From: Ceratopteris richardii
Taxonomy: Eukaryota > Streptophyta > Polypodiopsida > Polypodiales > Pteridaceae
Direction of reading: 5' to 3'
Length of the DNA: 64,000 bases
NCBI GenBank assembly: GCA_020310875.1
Contig: CM035422.1
Span: forward strand, 52,868,394 to 52,932,393
The notes beneath the pieces are model-generated. The model did no database searches and was not told where the DNA came from. It saw only the letters and a program-made list of their open reading frames with translations. How positions within the stretch are numbered: position 1 is the first letter of the stretch; each line of letters begins with the position of its first letter. A program made the position numbers and the translations under genes. Below are positions 9,891 through 21,454 of the stretch, one piece after another.

Positions 9891-12800
9891 TCACTCCACA
9901 AAAGGAAGTAAGCCCAAAGCTTTGCGGAAAGCTTCAAACTTCTCCCTAGGCAGAGCCTTCGTGAAAAGGTCTGCAATGTTCTCCTGCGTGGGCACATATG
10001 CCAAGCTGATCTCCCCAGCAGAGAACCTCTCCCTGACATAGTGATAATGCACCTCAATGTGCTTAGTGCGAGCATGGAACACAGGGTTCCTCGCAACTGC
10101 CAATGCGCTCTGACTGTCAGTGAAGATGGTGGTGGCAGAAGACTGGCCAACACCCAAATCAGCCATAAGGCGTCTGAGCCACACACACTCAACAGTCGCT
10201 GTGAAAGCTTCCCTATACTCAGCCTCACAACTGGAAGTGGCCACAGTAGGCTGCTTCTTGCTCAACCAAGATATACATGAGCTACCAAGCATGAAGCAAA
10301 AACCACTGGTGGACACACGAGTGTCATAGCAACCAGCCCAATCTGAGTCAGAAAAAGCATGCAAATCTGGCGGTAGTGATCCCCCTTTGGGATAAAACAA
10401 CCCAAGTAGCCGAGTACCACTCAAGTAGCGAAAGATGCGCTTAACCGCTTTCCAATGCATGACTCCTGGGCAATGCATAAACCTGCTCATCTGTGAGACA
10501 GCAAACTGAATATCTGGCCGAGTAATGCATAAGTAAATCAAGCATCCAACAGCCTGCTGATAGAGAACAGCATCAAATGCATCTCCAGCATCATGAAGAC
10601 TCAATCGTAAACCTGTCTCCATAGGAGTGGCAATAGGCTTACAGTCTTCAAGGCCAAAACGCTGCAATAATGTGTCAATATATTTTGTTTGACACAAAGC
10701 CATTCCACCATCAACTTGCATAAACTGAATGCCCAAATAGTGATGCAAATGCCCCAAATCAGACATCTCAAATGAGGCATGCAAATCAGCCTTGAAATCA
10801 GCAATATGCTTCTCAAGAGGACCAGTGAGAAGCATGTCGTCTACATAGACAACAATGATCAAAAGCACATCATTAGCACGCTTAACATATAAGGTGCTTT
10901 CAGTTGGACTGTTCTCAAAACCATGTGCAATCAGATAGGCATGTATTTTCTCATACCAAGCACGTGGTGCTTGCTTTAAACCACGCCTTCTTTAACCTGC
11001 ACACCTGGTTTTCATGCCCTTTCTGCACAAAGCCACGGGGCTGAAAAACATACACTTCTTCATGCAAGTCACCATTCAGAAATGCTGTTTTAATGTCCAA
11101 CTGATGTACATTCCAACCATGATGGGCTGCAAGTGCACAAATGCTCCGAACAGTAGTCATACGACATGTAGGTGCAAAGGTCTCATCAAAATCAATGCCT
11201 CTTTCCTGCGCATAACCCTTTGCAACAAGCCTAGCCTTATACCTGTCAACTGTACCATCAGGTTTACGCTTCAGCTTGTATACCCACTTAGTGCCAATGG
11301 CCTTCTTGCCAGGAGGCAAGTCACATAAAGACCATGTACCATTCTTCATTATAGCATCATATTCAGATTGCATAGCAGCCATCCAATTTTCTGAATTTTG
11401 TGCTTCATCAAAAGAAACAGGCTCATTCTCATCACAGAGACTAGATGCAGCCATAGCATAGCAATCTGATGCAAAGGAGGTACTATGAGAGCCTGAACGA
11501 GTACGATATGACAAAGGTGCATCTAATTTGCTGTCACGCAAAGTCTGCACCAGCCATTTTGGCATAGTTTTTGCCTGTTCAATATCAGCTCTCTCATCAA
11601 CAAGTGCATCATGTAAATCTGCATCAGAAATGGCATGATCTGCATCATCATATGAAACCTGCAAAGGCTGAGAAGTTGCCTCATTTGGACCAGCGCTAGC
11701 CTGTCCACCTGTAAAAAGAGGCATCAAAGTATCATATATGTCTTTGGAGCTAACAAATGTCTCCTTAGTACATGAAAGCAATGGCTGAATAGCATCTTCC
11801 ACAAAGACAACATCACGGCTAACCAGAATGCGTTTAGTCTGTGGATGATACAGACGATAGCCTTTACTTTCAAAACTGTACCCAACAAAAATACATTTTA
11901 CTGCCTTATCATCCAATTTTCTGCGATGTTGTTCAGGCACTAATGCATATGCCAAACAACCAAAAACACGTAGATGAGCAACAGATGGCTTGCGGTCATG
12001 CCAAGCCTCATATGGAGTGATAGACTGCAACGCTTTCGTGGGACACCTGTTCAGTACATATGCTGCACACATGACAGCCTCAAGCCAGAAACTATGTGGT
12101 AAAGCCTGACTTTTGACCATGCACCTCGCCATCTCCATGAGTGACCTGTTCTTTCGTTCAGCAACTCCATTCTGTTGAGGTGTATACGGCACTGTACACT
12201 GGTGTTTTATCCCACGTTCAGCCAGAAATGCATTAAAATCTGAAGACATATATTCCCCCCCTCGATCAGAACGGAGGGTGCCCATTTTACATGCTGACAG
12301 ATTTTCAGCCAAAACCAAAAACTGTTTGAAGCACATGAACACTTCGGACTTTGCTTTGAGTGGATATACCCATGCATGCCTGGAAAAATCATCAATGAAA
12401 GTCACGAAGTAAAGGTAATATCCAAAAGAGGGTGTCTGCATAGGACCACAGACATCACTATGTACAAGCTGCAATTTCTGCATAGCCCGAACTGAACCAT
12501 CTTTTGGAAAGGAAGAACGCTGCATTTTGCCCAAAATACAGCCTTCACAAACATGTTTTCCAGGTGCCTCAAGTTTGGGCAAAGAGGACACCATTTCAGA
12601 TTTCTGCAGGTGTAACAAACTAGCAAAATTCAGATGACCAAAGCGTGCATGCCAAAGCTTTGCATCTGACATAGCCTGAGAATCATGAACTGCACATGCC
12701 GAATCATTCACAGATTTTTCATAGTCTATGAGCTTATACAGCCCACGACATAAAATGCCAGAAGTAATAATCACATCGCCATTTGAGAGATCATGGACTG

Positions 12801-13310
12801 TACACCTGTCATCAACGAATTTCACAACCAAGCCAATCTTGGCTAATGCAGAAACTGATAACAGGTTCTTTTTGATCCCTGGCACAAATAAAGCATCTGA
12901 CAAAGTGAAAGAACTACCATCAGCAGTAGTCAGAATGATCTTACCAACTCCCATAACAGGATAAGAGGAGTTATTGGCGCATGTGACAGTATTCCCTGTA
13001 GGGGCAGGCTCGAGTGAAGAGAAGAAACTGCGCTGCGAGGTAATATGTTTGGTTGCCCCACTGTCAAAGTACCAAACATCTGAGTCCACTGCAGACATGC
13101 ACTGATCATGAGAAGATGGGTCAAAACTGCAAACAGTAGTAAACGCCCATTCTTCTTCCTGCACAAGATTTGCAGACTCTGTTTTTGGTGTAGAGGCCTC
13201 TGCAACAACCATTCCAGCCTCTTTCTTCTTTGCCTCTTTAGCAGCCAGTTTTGGACAGTTCTTTATAATATGATCATTTCCTTTACAGTACTTGCAGAAC
13301 AATTTCTGCT
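9891..13310 (-). pseudogene. Copia E pol: zinc knuckle, protease, integrase, RT, RNase H with one 5-nt deletion
   Basis: In order on the - strand: zinc knuckle CKYCKGNDHIIKNC, protease with YFDSGATKHI, integrase HHCC (WHARFGHLN, CEGCILGK), and catalytic core (VHSDVCGPM, FIDDFSRHAW, DRGGEYMSSDF, QQNGVAERKNRS). The copia region SRDVVFVED leads to reverse transcriptase (NGTWSLCDLPPGKKAIG, LDIKTAFLNGDLHEEVY). Near 10990 five nucleotides are missing where LYG is expected, so the frame shifts; it continues as VVYVDDMLLTG and RNase H (DSDWAGCYDTRVSTSGF, CEAEYREAFTA, ADLFTKALPREKF) to the stop at 9891. All catalytic acidic residues I checked are present; the lesion alone would stop full-length translation. 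Confidence 0.9.
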
Positions 13311-14150
13311 TTCTGATTTCTTCTCATCTTTATCCTGGTTCTTCGATTGTGCAGCATTTGCAGATTTCTGCTTACTAGTAGAAGAGCTCCATTTTCCTTT
13401 GCCCTTCTGACTAGCCAGGAAAGCTTGATCTGCAACACGCATAATGGACCTGTTCTGCCTGGACTGATCTTCCTGCAACAGAACAGAGACTAATTCCTCA
13501 AATGACAAGGCATTCGGATTGCCTTTCATCATCAATCGAAGAGTAGAGGCAAAACTCTGATATGAATCAGGAAGGCCATTCAGAACGGTCTGCACAAGTG
13601 AGCTATCTGGTATAACCTCATCAGCAGAAATCAATTGTTCCTTCAGGTCTTTGATCTTTGTAAGAAAACTGTCCATCGAATCACCTTCATTCATGTGCTC
13701 ACTCTCCAACTGTTTTCGGAGGTAAGCAACACGAGCCTCATTCCTAGCCTGGTACAAAGTGGTAAGTGTATCCCAAGCATCCTTTGCTGTTCTGCAAGAG
13801 CGAATGTGAGGAATAATGGCACGTTTGACAGACAAAGCTATCAATGCATGTGCCTGGGCATCTCTGCCATCCCAACGAATCTGCTCTGCAGTAGGTGCAA
13901 CAGAAACAACAGCACGAACAGGAATCTACGGAATATCATCTTCGACACCATCTTCATCAGCTCCAACACCTGTATTTGCAGTACTTGTCGTTACAGGTGT
14001 AACAGGACGTCTTTCAACACCCTGCACAATGTTCCACAATCCTTTTGCAACCAGTACATGTCGCATCATATAAGCCCATAATGGGTAGTTGGTACCATCC
14101 AACTTATCCTCAACAGCCAACATACGGAATACATCACTGCTTTCAGCCAT
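13263..14150 (-). pseudogene. Copia E gag with in-frame TAG
   Basis: It starts at ATG 14150 (MAESSDVFRMLAVEDKLDGT). The gag fold includes NYPLWAYMMRHVLVAKGLW and later the UBN2-like block (AKDAWDTLTTLYQARN, DSMDSFLTKIKDLKEQL, LNGLPDSYQSFASTLR). TAG at 13926 interrupts the frame between VEDD and VRAVVSVAPT. A second frame change near 13310 separates gag from the zinc knuckle in the next frame. In plant copia elements gag and pol are normally a single frame, so both are degenerations. Confidence 0.85.
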
Positions 14151-14491
14151 GGCCGGTGACTAAAATACCTTGATGTAGAAAATTGACTGTATCTCAAAAA
14201 GTTGAACAGAACTGCCCAGACGAGTTCTACTAGACCTATAGCAGACTTCCAGACGCTTAAACTGGCGAACAGAAACTGGTATATACCTTTGGCACAAAAG
14301 GACGAAATAGCCTGCACAAGCACTGCGATAGTGCATTCGGAGGCCGAAACGAGCTCAGATCGCGATTTCGGCACCACACAGTGAAGCTGTTTTGATCTCG
14401 AAAACACCCTGAGTATGCTCACCAAATTTTGTGCGAATCTGAGACTGCAAACGGAGGAGTGTCGACGATGCCCTAGAAGAATCAACGACCT

Positions 14492-14503
14492 GCTCTGATA
14501 CCA
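14492..14503 (-). promoter_or_regulatory. Primer-binding site of copia E (tRNA-iMet)
   Basis: On the - strand TGGTATCAGAGC lies two bases after the LTR end CCAACA. It is complementary to the 3' end of plant initiator methionine tRNA, the usual primer for first-strand synthesis in Ty1/copia elements. Confidence 0.9.
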
Positions 14504-14505
14504 AT

Positions 14506-14670
14506 TGTTGGAGTTAGACGTCTGCGGAAGCACGCGAACAGCACAAGGAAGAGGAAGAAGCTTGGAGCACAACACACAAGACTGAATGTATTACTAGAGA
14601 ATGTACAAAGATAAGTAGCCCATTAGGGCAATAGGCGTATATACAAGCCGGGGGAAAAAAACCTCCTAAA
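14506..14670 (-). repeat. 5' LTR of copia E, first ~65 bp deleted
   Basis: It matches 9587-9751 with about two differences and then breaks at CCTCCTAAA, where copia C integrase sequence starts. The missing part is the U3 start of the LTR, so the promoter region is damaged. Confidence 0.88.
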
Positions 14671-16611
14671 TGCATGATGCAACATAGAGACTACTCTATC
14701 TTGAATAGTTCTATTCATCCTCTTAGCTACACCATTCTGTACTGGGGTATAAGGAGCTGTAAACTCTCTACGAATCCCTCTACACTGACAGAAAAGGCTG
14801 AATTCATGTGAGGTATACTCACCCCCATTATCTGAACGTAAAGCCTTAAGCTTAGTTCCTTTTTCAGTCTCAACTGAAGCAAGCCATTTTCTGAAAGTAG
14901 GAAATACATCATCCTTCGATTTGATAGGATATACCCAGACTTTTCTAGTAGCATCATCTATGAAAGTGACAAAGTAAAGAGAACCACCTAAGGACCTAGT
15001 GGGCATAGGACCACACACATCTGTATGAACAAGATCTAAAGGCTGAATTGAAGAGTCAATGTGCGTTTCATGCACATTTCTGGTTTGCTTTCCATATTGA
15101 CAATGCTCACAAAATGAGAAATCAGAGAAAGATAACACAGGTAAGTAGCCAGAACGAGAAAGATTTTCCATTCCACTACGAGATATATGGCCCAAACGAC
15201 CATGCCAAATACAAGCCATAGGCTGTTCAGTAATAGCTAACAAGTGTTCTTTCTGTGATACAAATAAAGGGTAAAGTGAGCCAACTTTCCTTCCTTTTGC
15301 AATAACCATATTGCCCTTTGATATACGAAAGGACTGAGCATAGAAGACCGCCTTGTAACCAAGGTCATCAAGTTGACCAACTGACATCAAACTGCGTGAT
15401 AACTGAGGTACATGGCGTACATTATGCATAGTAAATTTTGAACCGTCAATGAACTGCACAACCACATCTCCAATCCCCACAACATCACACTGGTAAGAGT
15501 CACCAAGTCTCACGGTACCAAGAGACTTTGCTGCATAATTAGAGAACCATTCTCTATGTGGTGTCACATGGAAAGAAGCACCAGAATCTAGCAGCCAGGT
15601 GTGGGAAAGAGAATCACCCATAAGTGCCTCAGATGGCACAGTACTATCAAGTGTCAACACATCAGCATCATCAGAAATAGCATTAATTTCTTCAATCTTC
15701 ACAGTCGAAGTAGATGGTGCAGGTAACTGTTTAACATGCCCATCAACATTCTGTCCTTTACCTTTAGCATTCTTTAATGCATAACAGTCTTTCTTCATGT
15801 GTCCTTTCTTATGACAATAATGGCATTCAATATCCCTCTTCCTTGATTTACTTCTGCTCTTATTCCGTTGACCATTCTTTTCCTTGTTCTTGCTCCTACC
15901 ACGTTGTTGATTCTTTCCTTGGTAAGAATCACGAACATTATATGCATCTCCACTGTGAGTGCCAACCATAGATTTTCTACGAATCTCCTCACTCAAGAGT
16001 GCTCCACATATGTCATCATAGACGAGTTTACCACCTGGTGCACTATTGCTAATAGCTGTGCAAAATGTATCCCATGATGATGGCAGGGTGCATAACAGCA
16101 ATACTGCTTTCATTTCATTGTCCATATCCATTTTCTGAGCCTGTAACTGGGAGAATATGGCATCAAACTCATTTAGATGAGCAGCAACACTATCTGTGTC
16201 CTTCATACGAAGGTCGTATAATTTTCTCATCAGATATACTTTATTTGATGCCGTCTCTTTTTCATATGTATTGCATAACTTCTTCCAAAGCTCCTCTGCA
16301 CTTTCACAGTCTAATATTGTAAAGTAAACATTATCTGCTAGGTGCAAGCGAATGGTAGACCTGGCCATTTCATCTAACTCATCCCAATCATCTTCATCCA
16401 TGTCAGCAGGCTTCTTTGAAATCCCATTTACTGGCTTCCATTGCCTTCTTTGAATCAGCACATCTTTAATCTGATTCTTCCATAGAGCAAAGTTTGTGCC
16501 ATCAAATTTTCGGATCTCAAAATGGTCTTTGCCCTGCAAGTTATAGCTCCTCCTCGGAACGCTAGCACTAGACCCTGATCCACCGGATGTGCCTGAGACC
16601 TCTGATGCCAT
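14671..16611 (-). pseudogene. Ty1/copia family C: gag, protease and integrase, truncated
   Basis: An open frame of about 645 codons starts at ATG 16611 (MASEVSGTSGGSGSSASVPR). Gag shows IRKFDGTNFALWKNQIKDVL and NKVYLMRKLYDLRMKD. An RS/K-rich stretch is followed by zinc knuckle CHYCHKKGHMKKDC. The protease has WLLDSGASFHVTPHREWF. Integrase shows WHGRLGHISRSGMENL, CEHCQYGK, VHTDVCGPMPTRS, FIDDATRKVWVYP and RSDNGGEYTSHEF, ending in VVSMLHHA. It is cut there by the E element's deletion junction. The rest of the same element is at 8240-9586. The long intact frame suggests fairly recent activity before E inserted. It is a Tnt1-like copia type. Confidence 0.9.
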
Positions 16612-17520
16612 GATCGTAGAGAACTGAATAGAATGATAATGGAGCTAGAAGAGTCCAAACACCAACAAATAAGTGTATCAAGGAGTAAATCGACCACTAT
16701 ATAGTTGACTAAACCAGAAATCTGGAAAAATTTTGCCAGAGTATCCTCTGCAAAATTAGCATATGACCAATGTCAAAGTATCATAAAACTGCAAGTACTG
16801 ACATGTCTACCTGCATAGTGAATCACTGACTCCACTGTATATAATCAATTACCCAATAGAAGCCAACTAGGCTTATCGAGCACCTATGAACAACTATCAT
16901 ACATCTCCTATGGCGAGGCTGGGTAAGTCTTCCACCTGCATCACCGAAGAGACCCTGACATCTGGGTGTCTCCCAGTTAAGAAAACCTCACCACGACCCT
17001 CTTTATCAAACGTAAAAGGCTTTATGCAAAGAACGTAACCGCTATATCAATGCCCACATGGACGTACATAAGTGGTATCCACAGAAGCGTACATGGTGTG
17101 TATGTGCTCAATATATGCAGTAAAATGACACTGAAAGGCTGAATACACAGCCCAAAAACTAGCCAATAACACCTGCAAGTGTCTGTCAACTCTGATGTTT
17201 TAGGCTTTAAAAACCTGCATAAATTTGCAGCGACTGCTCCCACCAAGACTGAAACCCCCTCCAGAAACCTGTAGTTTTACGAGTGTGGCTGAAAATACAG
17301 CCCCAAAGGTTGATATTTATTGTCTGACAAGTACAAGGAACACTCTTCTTGATGTTCTTGGACCTGTGTGAAGAGAACTACGTGTGAAAGTACTCCGAAA
17401 TGGCTCCAAAAACACCCCAAAATTGCTTCAGAAATAGGCTTTAAAAGCAAAAATGAAGCTTTGAGGGACCAAAACTTGTTCAAGGTAATGTCAACCTTAG
17501 TCTTTCCCCTTCTTCAAACA
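16612..17520. other. Probable leader of copia C plus unassigned DNA
   Basis: The part next to the gag start should be the leader of copia C, but I find neither the TGGTATCAGAGC primer site nor a second LTR copy. No convincing coding region is visible on either strand. Confidence 0.35.
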
Positions 17521-17535
17521 CCACAAGAGTGTAGC

Positions 17536-17620
17536 TTAGTGGCAAGAGATTGCCACGGTTAAGCGAGCTCTGGGGGAAACAGTACTGGGATGGGTGACCT
17601 CCTGGGAAGTATCGGGAACC
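17536..17620 (+). repeat. 5S rRNA-derived segment (Cassandra-like TRIM LTR or 5S-headed SINE)
   Basis: GGTTAAGCGAGCT followed by AGTACTGGGATGGGTGACC and TCCTGGGAAGT closely matches the 3' two thirds of plant 5S rRNA. The box A region (GTTAAGCGAGCT) and box C (GGATGGGTGACCTCCTGGGA) of the internal pol III promoter are kept; the 5' third of 5S is replaced by other sequence. Plant Cassandra elements carry 5S sequence inside their LTRs, which is the best parallel. Only one copy is visible here and no PBS or second LTR was found, so a 5S-derived SINE or a plain 5S pseudogene remains possible. Confidence 0.65.
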
Positions 17621-17769
17621 TCTATATTCCTTGATCGTTGAGGTCCTCCCTCGCGCGCAGCCAACGGCGCCAACGGTGACTTCGGTGACTCGGATGACAA
17701 GGTATGCCAAGGTCTATGCCTTGGTCGTCGCCTTAGTCGTAAGCCTTGGAGAAAGCCTGGGGGGGGGAC

Positions 17770-18966
17770 AATTACAAAGGGAAAGGCAGTTATGCTAACT
17801 CCTCAACCAATTCAAAAAATGAGCATTTATTAGCTATGAATCCTAGTAGTGAAGGTCAACCACATGATGAGGTGTGGTATAATAGATAGTGGTTAAAAAG
17901 TAGTAACCACATGTCATGTAGAGAGGATTACTTTAGTAGTCTTCAAGCACCCAAGCAAAGGGGCTTTGTGGAGACAAGAGACAACATAAAGCATGAGATA
18001 CAACAAGTGGGAGATGTGAAGCTTGAATGCAACCACAAAGCAAGAGGACTATCCGAGGTATTACATGTTCCTACTATTACAAAGAACTTAATCTGTGTTG
18101 GACATATGGTTGAAAGGGGATACTAAGTATAGTTCAACCTCAAAGGATTCTTTATTGAAGACCCTAGTCAATGAGCTAATAGCCAATGGGAAGAAGGAAG
18201 GACAAATGCTCACACTTGACATTGGCAAAGGACAAAGCAACAAGGCAATGTTCATCACCTATGGAGACAAGAAGATTCGAGACTTGGATTTGTGGCACAA
18301 AAGGTGTGGTCACATCAACATTCAAAGGTTGAAAGACATGGACAAGAGGAAATCGATAAGATCTTTACCACATTTTCCATTACAAATGTTGCATGAGATG
18401 TGTGAAGCTTGTCAACTAAGCAAGTCTACTAGGTAGCCCTTCAAGAAGAGTGGATATGTAGCACATGGTGTGTTAGAACTTGTACACATAGATGTGAGGG
18501 GGCCAACCAAAGATCCCTCTCTTGTAGGTAATAGATACTTTGTAGCCTTCATTGATGACAACTCAAGAAAAGTATGGTTGTATTACACAAAGCAAAAATC
18601 AGACGTGTTTGATGTGCTCAAAGATTCAAGGCACATGTTGACAAGGAGATAGGTTACTACATCAAAACCCTAAGATCAGATGGACGGGACAATACTTCTC
18701 CCATGATTTTTATGATTTCTTCTAGGGCCAAGGTATAAAGAGGCAAATCACTTGCATCTATACTCCCCAAAAAGATGGGGTGGCAGAGAGGAAGAATAGG
18801 TATATTGCTGAAATTGTTAGGAGTATGTTAAATGAAATGAATGTGCCTTTAACATATTGGGCAGATCTTGTATCTACTGCTATGTTGTTGATGAATAAGT
18901 GTCCAACATCGGGTGTACATGACATGACACCTGAGGAGGCATGGAGTGGAAGGAAACTAGACCTTC
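17770..18966 (+). pseudogene. Ty1/copia family D fragment: protease and integrase, heavily broken
   Basis: Successive frames show a gag tail (NYKGKGSYAN), a ruined protease (the DSG site is lost but NHMSCREDYFSSL remains), VLHVPTITKNLICVGHMVERG, integrase HHCC (LWHKRCGHINIQRL, CEACQLSKSTR), VHIDVRGPTKDPSL, FIDDNSRKVWLYY and MAERKNRYIAEIVRSMLNE. Stops and shifts occur near 18123, 18436, 18652 and 18720. It ends near WSGRKLD at about 18966. It resembles the 7040-8046 fragment closely and together they could be pieces of one family inserted twice or rearranged. Confidence 0.8.
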
Positions 18967-20339
18967 ACATCGTACAACATCCCTCAATCAACTAGGGCTT
19001 ACTCTATATGAGGAGAGACCAGGGTCATAGTGCATCAACCATGACTCAGATTGCCTAGACCATTGTCCGCCTTTCGGACATACACATGACCTAAAAAGGC
19101 ATTTTATCAACTGCATTGATACTCATTCAGCAGTCATTCCCCACTATGAACATGGTTGTCTTCCTCCTCGACATTGTTGGATGCTACTCTAATCCTACCA
19201 AAACCACCAACTATCCTAGCTTGCAATCTTTTCCTTACCTCATGCACTATAGTGCAACCCTTTCTTGAGATTTTTTGACCCTTCCACCTGCATCTGTGTT
19301 TCCTTTACCCTCGAACTCTTCTCCTTGACTACCTCTATCTTTATTCTTGTATCCTAAACTTTCTTAGCCCTATAGCTCCTCTATCTCCAAGCATCTGTTC
19401 ACAAGTATCTTGTTGTGTGTCATGCAAGGAATTATCCTATCAATGGCATATTGCACCTTTGCCCCTCAGTAATGTGCATAAGTCCCCTCCTTGTTCCTTC
19501 ACTTCCCCTATAAACTCACGAATGCTTCCCTTGCACCCTTCTATTGTCTCCTTCTCTCTATGTCTCTGTGTGTAGCACTATGTCTATCTTCCCTCCGTTG
19601 TGAATATGGTTTGTGTTCCCCCTTGGTCCTCCTCCTTGTCTCTCTCTTTTTCTCCCCCTTCCTGCATCAACCAAAGGCCTCCTTTTATATTGGTAGTACA
19701 TGGCTCGCCATATTGTGTCATAATGGCTTTGATTCCTCGATCTGTCCATTCGCATGCATGAATGATACTAGGATCTTGGATCCCATCCGCAAAAGGGTGC
19801 TATAGATGGTGACCATATGTTGGTGACGCGAATATCGATTGTAGTTAATGTCCTTCATTAATGCTTCTATAGTGTTTGAATACTCATGGGCACATAAGAA
19901 TCATTTGGGCAGCACTCTAGTCCGGCCTCGTTGGTACTTGCTCTCAAAACCATAGGCACAATGGTTCATGGTTGGTTGCTTTCAAAATCTATAGGTGGGA
20001 TTGCTTTTGGAGTCGAAAGGCATAGTTCTTCACAATTGGTGCCGCTTCTTGTGTTAAACTGGTTGATTCCTGATTTGCATGGATGGCATGACTCTAGAAA
20101 TGGTGTGAATTGGTTTGAAAAGGATCTTCTTTGTGGAAACCGATGTTTTAAACATCCACTAGATGTATAGTGTCCACATCCAAAGTTCCTTCCATCTCAG
20201 AGCAAAAAAAACAAGAGTATGGAGCAAAAAAGAGGTGTGAAGAGATTCTACTCTATACTCAAGGACCAAAAGAGGGAGATCAATAGGTTTCCCAAATTTC
20301 TACTATTTAAAAAAATTAAGATATGTACAATGGTATTTT
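18967..20339. other. Unassigned region
   Basis: No protein domain, RNA gene or tandem repeat that I recognise. A C/T-rich tract lies around 19140-19700. Open frames here (for example 19491-19805) have biased composition and no familiar motif. Confidence 0.4.
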
Positions 20340-20800
20340 TCCTTAATCTAGGTGTGGTATTGCTTGAGCCTAGATATGTTTACTAGAGACAAAGCCTCAT
20401 CCATCAACATAATTAGGCAAGCTTCTCCTTGGCTAAGAAGTGTTAATACCTTGTATGGTCCTTCCGAGAATGGCATGAATTTGCCTCTTTATTGTGTGTA
20501 TCTGGCTAGGGCGTATAATAGTACCAACAAATCTACTTGAACCTTAGAGGGTCATAATTTTTTTTCATGTCTTGCTTTCCTTTTCCCTTGCATGTATGCT
20601 ATTCTGGAGTGAGCTTCTTCGTGAACTTCCTCCAATCCTATTAAGGTGATTATTTTGGTGGTGGTATTGCCTCTAAGTGTAGGCGATCGGTATTCAAATC
20701 TCTATGTGACTCTTTCAAACCAAGTAAGAGGTCGATAGGCAAAAGAGGAGTGACCCCATAAAGCTAGCTGAAAGGGGGAATACTAATTAGTCACATTTGG
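20340..20800 (-). pseudogene. Ty3/gypsy integrase C-terminal remnant
   Basis: Translating the - strand across frame breaks gives SPFQL near the right end, then a stretch typical of the region after the gypsy integrase core: LEEVHEEAHSRIAYMQGKRK followed by ARHEK, and GKFMPFSEGPYKVLTLLS, which resembles the GPY/F motif. Several stops and shifts are present. No catalytic core is retained. It lies just beyond a gypsy gag start on the same strand, but the order (integrase remnant directly after the gag start) means it is either deleted or from another copy. Confidence 0.55.
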
Positions 20801-20826
20801 CACAGTCCGGTAGGCCCAGACTATTC

Positions 20827-21270
20827 CTAAATAGCTGAACATTCACCAAAAAATGGTAAACCGTCGCAAAAAAACTGTGATTCTGTTACCAAAATATCAC
20901 CTGAATGTGCCAAATTTGTGCCAGAATGAGGTGTTTTTTCGCCTTCGCCAATTTCTTTGGCTAACGTATTTCTAGTCGTAAACCAATTGGAAACTTTATC
21001 CAAGATTGTTAAACTAGCTTCAGACTGCGTCCGGGTAGATTCTGGAGTTACTATATCTCCGACAGACTGTGCCGAAATAATACCGGAATGTACCAGAGGC
21101 GTAACATGTTCTACCGGAATATGACCGGAATCACTTTTAACGTTCTTGACTTTCTTGACAACTGGGTCAGACCTAGTTGTACTTCTACCTCCTGGAGTTT
21201 TCTTTAGTGCATTAAGTACTCCAGACTGACGGTTCTTGGGATACGTTTCACCGGATCGAGTAACCGGCAT
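20827..21270 (-). pseudogene. 5' end of a Ty3/gypsy gag
   Basis: A 147-codon frame starts at ATG 21270 (MPVTRSGETYPKNRQ), about 170 bases after a gypsy-type primer-binding site and LTR. The Met-x-x-Thr-Arg-Ser start resembles gag starts of plant gypsy elements. The rest is low in recognisable motif, with HSG-containing near-repeats (VHSGIISAQ, PHSGTNLAHSGDI). Its function as gag is inferred from position only. It ends at 20827, where the element is truncated. Confidence 0.5.
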
Positions 21271-21436
21271 GTATCATCTTTTGTACTAATCGCGTAGTAT
21301 CACTATCGATAAAATTTTTATAATCACATTTCCACAACAAGTTTGCAACAATCTGGTTCTATTGCTACTTTCTACAAACAAACGGTAATCTTGATGTTTG
21401 ATTCCGACAGACAAATGACGATCTTGATGCCACTTT

Positions 21437-21452
21437 CCCACAGACGGCGCCA
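21437..21452 (-). promoter_or_regulatory. Primer-binding site of the gypsy LTR at 21455
   Basis: On the - strand TGGCGCCGTCTGTGGG follows the LTR end by two bases. TGGCGCCGTC is a common start of primer sites in plant Ty3/gypsy elements. Confidence 0.65.
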
Positions 21453-21454
21453 AG

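Larger units (their letters stand above)
9587..14670 (-). mobile_element. Ty1/copia family E element nested in copia C, 5' LTR truncated
   Basis: Matching LTRs bracket a gag-pol region with an initiator-Met PBS (14492-14503) and a polypurine tract beside 9817. The 3' LTR is complete (9587-9816, TGTTG...CAACA on the sense strand). The 5' LTR keeps only its last ~165 bp and then abuts copia C integrase. The shared LTR part differs at only about two positions, so the insertion is fairly young, yet the coding region has three lesions. The deletion at 14670 also removed roughly 250-300 codons of host C between integrase and reverse transcriptase, so no target duplication can be read. Confidence 0.88.

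Noticed and set aside
14492-14503. tRNA gene at the TGGTATCAGAGC sites (also 40114, 48832, 58781)
   Set aside because: Only 12 bases match the tRNA 3' end, placed beside LTRs; they are primer-binding sites.
17536-17620. Functional 5S rRNA gene
   Set aside because: The 5' third of 5S is missing and several internal positions differ.
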